Of a DNA stretch of 7,065 nt, positions 6,091-7,065 are shown in pieces (within the stretch, counting starts at the first letter, position 1; each line of letters starts with the position of its first letter). This DNA comes from an uncultured Granulosicoccaceae bacterium (lineage in GTDB: Bacteria; Pseudomonadota; Gammaproteobacteria; Granulosicoccales; Granulosicoccaceae), in contig CALFBL010000146.1 in the NCBI GenBank assembly GCA_937951695.1, positions 1 to 7,065 of the forward strand, read 5' to 3'. The position numbers were made by a program, and so were the translations under genes. Below the pieces are notes generated by a model. The model did no database searches. It was given only the letters and a program-made list of their open reading frames with translations, and was not told the DNA's origin.

Positions 6091-7065
6091 TTATAGCACG
6101 AACAGGCTGAACAAATTGGATCGAGCGCTCAACCCTTCTTCGTCTACGGCCAAGACCCGAAGGCCGAGAAAACTACCCATTAGCGCTGGTCGACCAGTAA
6201 TTATTCCCTGCGCAGACAAGCGCAAACCGTTGGGTAAGTCACCGAGCATGGAGTAGGTTAAGTTGTCCCGATCAGGATCGGAAAAGTTTACCTCAATCGG
6301 AGTAATGGTCTGATTTTGCAACAGTGCAGCAGTCTCGATATCAGGGCCATCAAACACTGGCACCTCGTTATCGGACAACGCAATCAGATCAAAGCTGGCC
6401 TGGGTGGGCTGCGACACGCCATCATTGGCCGTGATGTTGACTTCAAAGACCCCCGATTCACTAATGAAACCGGTTATCAAACCCGTTTCCTCGTTGATGG
6501 TTAGATCCACCGCTTCTTCATTGTCGACATCCAGCTCGTACTCAATGGGTTGAGACTCAGGATCAGTAAAAAAAGTGCTGACAGCCAAATTGAAACGTTC
6601 GCCCACCATCGCTTCCTGATCCGGAATGCTACGAGCATCCACTGGCGCGTTGGCGATGATGTTCAACGCCACCTCAAACGCGAAGCTGTTCAAACCATCA
6701 CTGACTGTCACACCCAGAGAGTAGCGACCAATATCAGCGTCATCCGGCACCCCTTGCAGCATACCATCGGCGCTGAGTTCAATCTCGCCGCTGGGCGGAA
6801 GAGACTCTTCATCGACCGTGAAGGTTAAGGTCGCCCCCTCAGGGTCGACGACGTTCTGGTTGAAGTCATCGCCAATAGCAACGCCTGCGATACCGATCAG
6901 CGGTGGAAAATCATCGCTGAGCAACGGCGTATCATTAACCGCAACAATTCGAACAGTAGCGGTGGCCCTTGTAGTAAAGGTACCGTCGCTAGTCTCGTAC
7001 TCGAATCGATCTTCCACATCATCAGTTAGCGATGAGCCACCAAATTCGTAACGAAAGGTACCGTC
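6091..7065 (-). CDS. Cadherin/dystroglycan-like repeat surface protein, C-terminal part (N-terminus outside window)
   Basis: The frame is open to the window edge, giving 324 residues. A GTG at 7017 is internal: the 16 upstream codons (DGTFRYEFGG...) continue the same repeat. Residues 1 to about 48 are the end of a tandem cadherin-like (tandem-95-type) repeat, with DGTF, FEYETSDGTF and VRIVAVNDTP. Three dystroglycan-type/He_PIG-like beta-sandwich repeats follow. Each has an acidic DP-E/D turn (DPEGAT, DPESQP, DPDRDN) and a late G-x-(I/L)-x-G strand (DGMLQGVP, TGLITGF, QGIITGRP). The composition is rich in Asp/Glu and very poor in Lys and Cys, as in secreted calcium-binding adhesins. The protein ends at LFSLFVL with no LPXTG, membrane anchor or autotransporter barrel, so any secretion signal must be N-terminal or non-classical. 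Full-length relatives are often giant proteins, so this may be a small fraction. Adhesion or surface-matrix function is inferred from the fold. Confidence 0.85.
   Translation of the reverse strand, partial: DGTFRYEFGGSSLTDDVEDRFEYETSDGTFTTRATATVRIVAVNDTPLLSDDFPPLIGIAGVAIGDDFNQNVVDPEGATLTFTVDEESLPPSGEIELSADGMLQGVPDDADIGRYSLGVTVSDGLNSFAFEVALNIIANAPVDARSIPDQEAMVGERFNLAVSTFFTDPESQPIEYELDVDNEEAVDLTINEETGLITGFISESGVFEVNITANDGVSQPTQASFDLIALSDNEVPVFDGPDIETAALLQNQTITPIEVNFSDPDRDNLTYSMLGDLPNGLRLSAQGIITGRPALMGSFLGLRVLAVDEEGLSARSNLFSLFVL
6976..7065 (-). repeat. Direct 12-base repeat marking the cadherin-like unit
   Basis: The 12 bases GACGGTACCTTT (minus strand) occur at 7065-7054 and 6987-6976, 78 bases (26 codons) apart and in frame. 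Both encode DGTF. They lie in a tandem cadherin-like domain that continues upstream of the window. The match may be a remnant of internal duplication or simply shared motif and codon choice. Confidence 0.5.

Noticed and set aside
6091..7017. GTG at 7017 as the start of the cadherin-like gene
   Set aside because: The frame continues upstream with the same repeat sequence (DGTFRYEF), so the gene is truncated by the window edge.

Overview
All supported genes lie on the minus strand, so transcription runs from high to low coordinates. Codon use, the KefC-like transporter, a signal peptide without a lipobox on the binding protein, and the tandem cadherin-like surface protein suggest a Gram-negative proteobacterium, probably a marine or environmental gammaproteobacterium. 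This taxonomic call is an inference, because the window has no marker gene. I saw no rRNA, tRNA, CRISPR array, IS element or prophage core gene.

Region 1 (7065 down to about 3391) looks like one tightly packed transcription unit. It begins with the C-terminal part of a large, acidic, cadherin/dystroglycan-like repeat protein whose start lies outside the window. Its stop codon directly abuts the start of a class I glutamine amidotransferase-like protein (TAAATG). That gene overlaps by 8 bases a KefB/KefC-type membrane protein with an NAD-binding RCK domain, which in turn overlaps by 4 bases (ATGA) a 95-residue protein of unknown function with a winged-helix look. The joints imply translational coupling. 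The Kef-like protein is unusual: the ion-binding aspartate of the family is a serine and the GLEL-type acidic motif is also changed, so it may not work as an ordinary K+/H+ antiporter.

A gap of about 130 bases (3260-3390) holds a probable Rho-independent terminator directly followed by a probable promoter and a good Shine-Dalgarno site. It separates region 1 from region 2.

Region 2 (3259 down to 1) is a BMP-family (PnrA/YufN/NupA-like) ABC importer operon: periplasmic binding protein, then double-NBD ATPase, then first permease, which runs off the window. The usual second permease would lie beyond position 1. This family commonly imports purine or other nucleosides, but nothing in the window fixes the ligand. 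A perfect 12-bp stem-loop sits between the binding-protein and ATPase genes and could keep binding-protein expression above that of the membrane components.

Region 2 is conventional. The most unusual part is the surface protein / amidotransferase / altered Kef / small winged-helix set.
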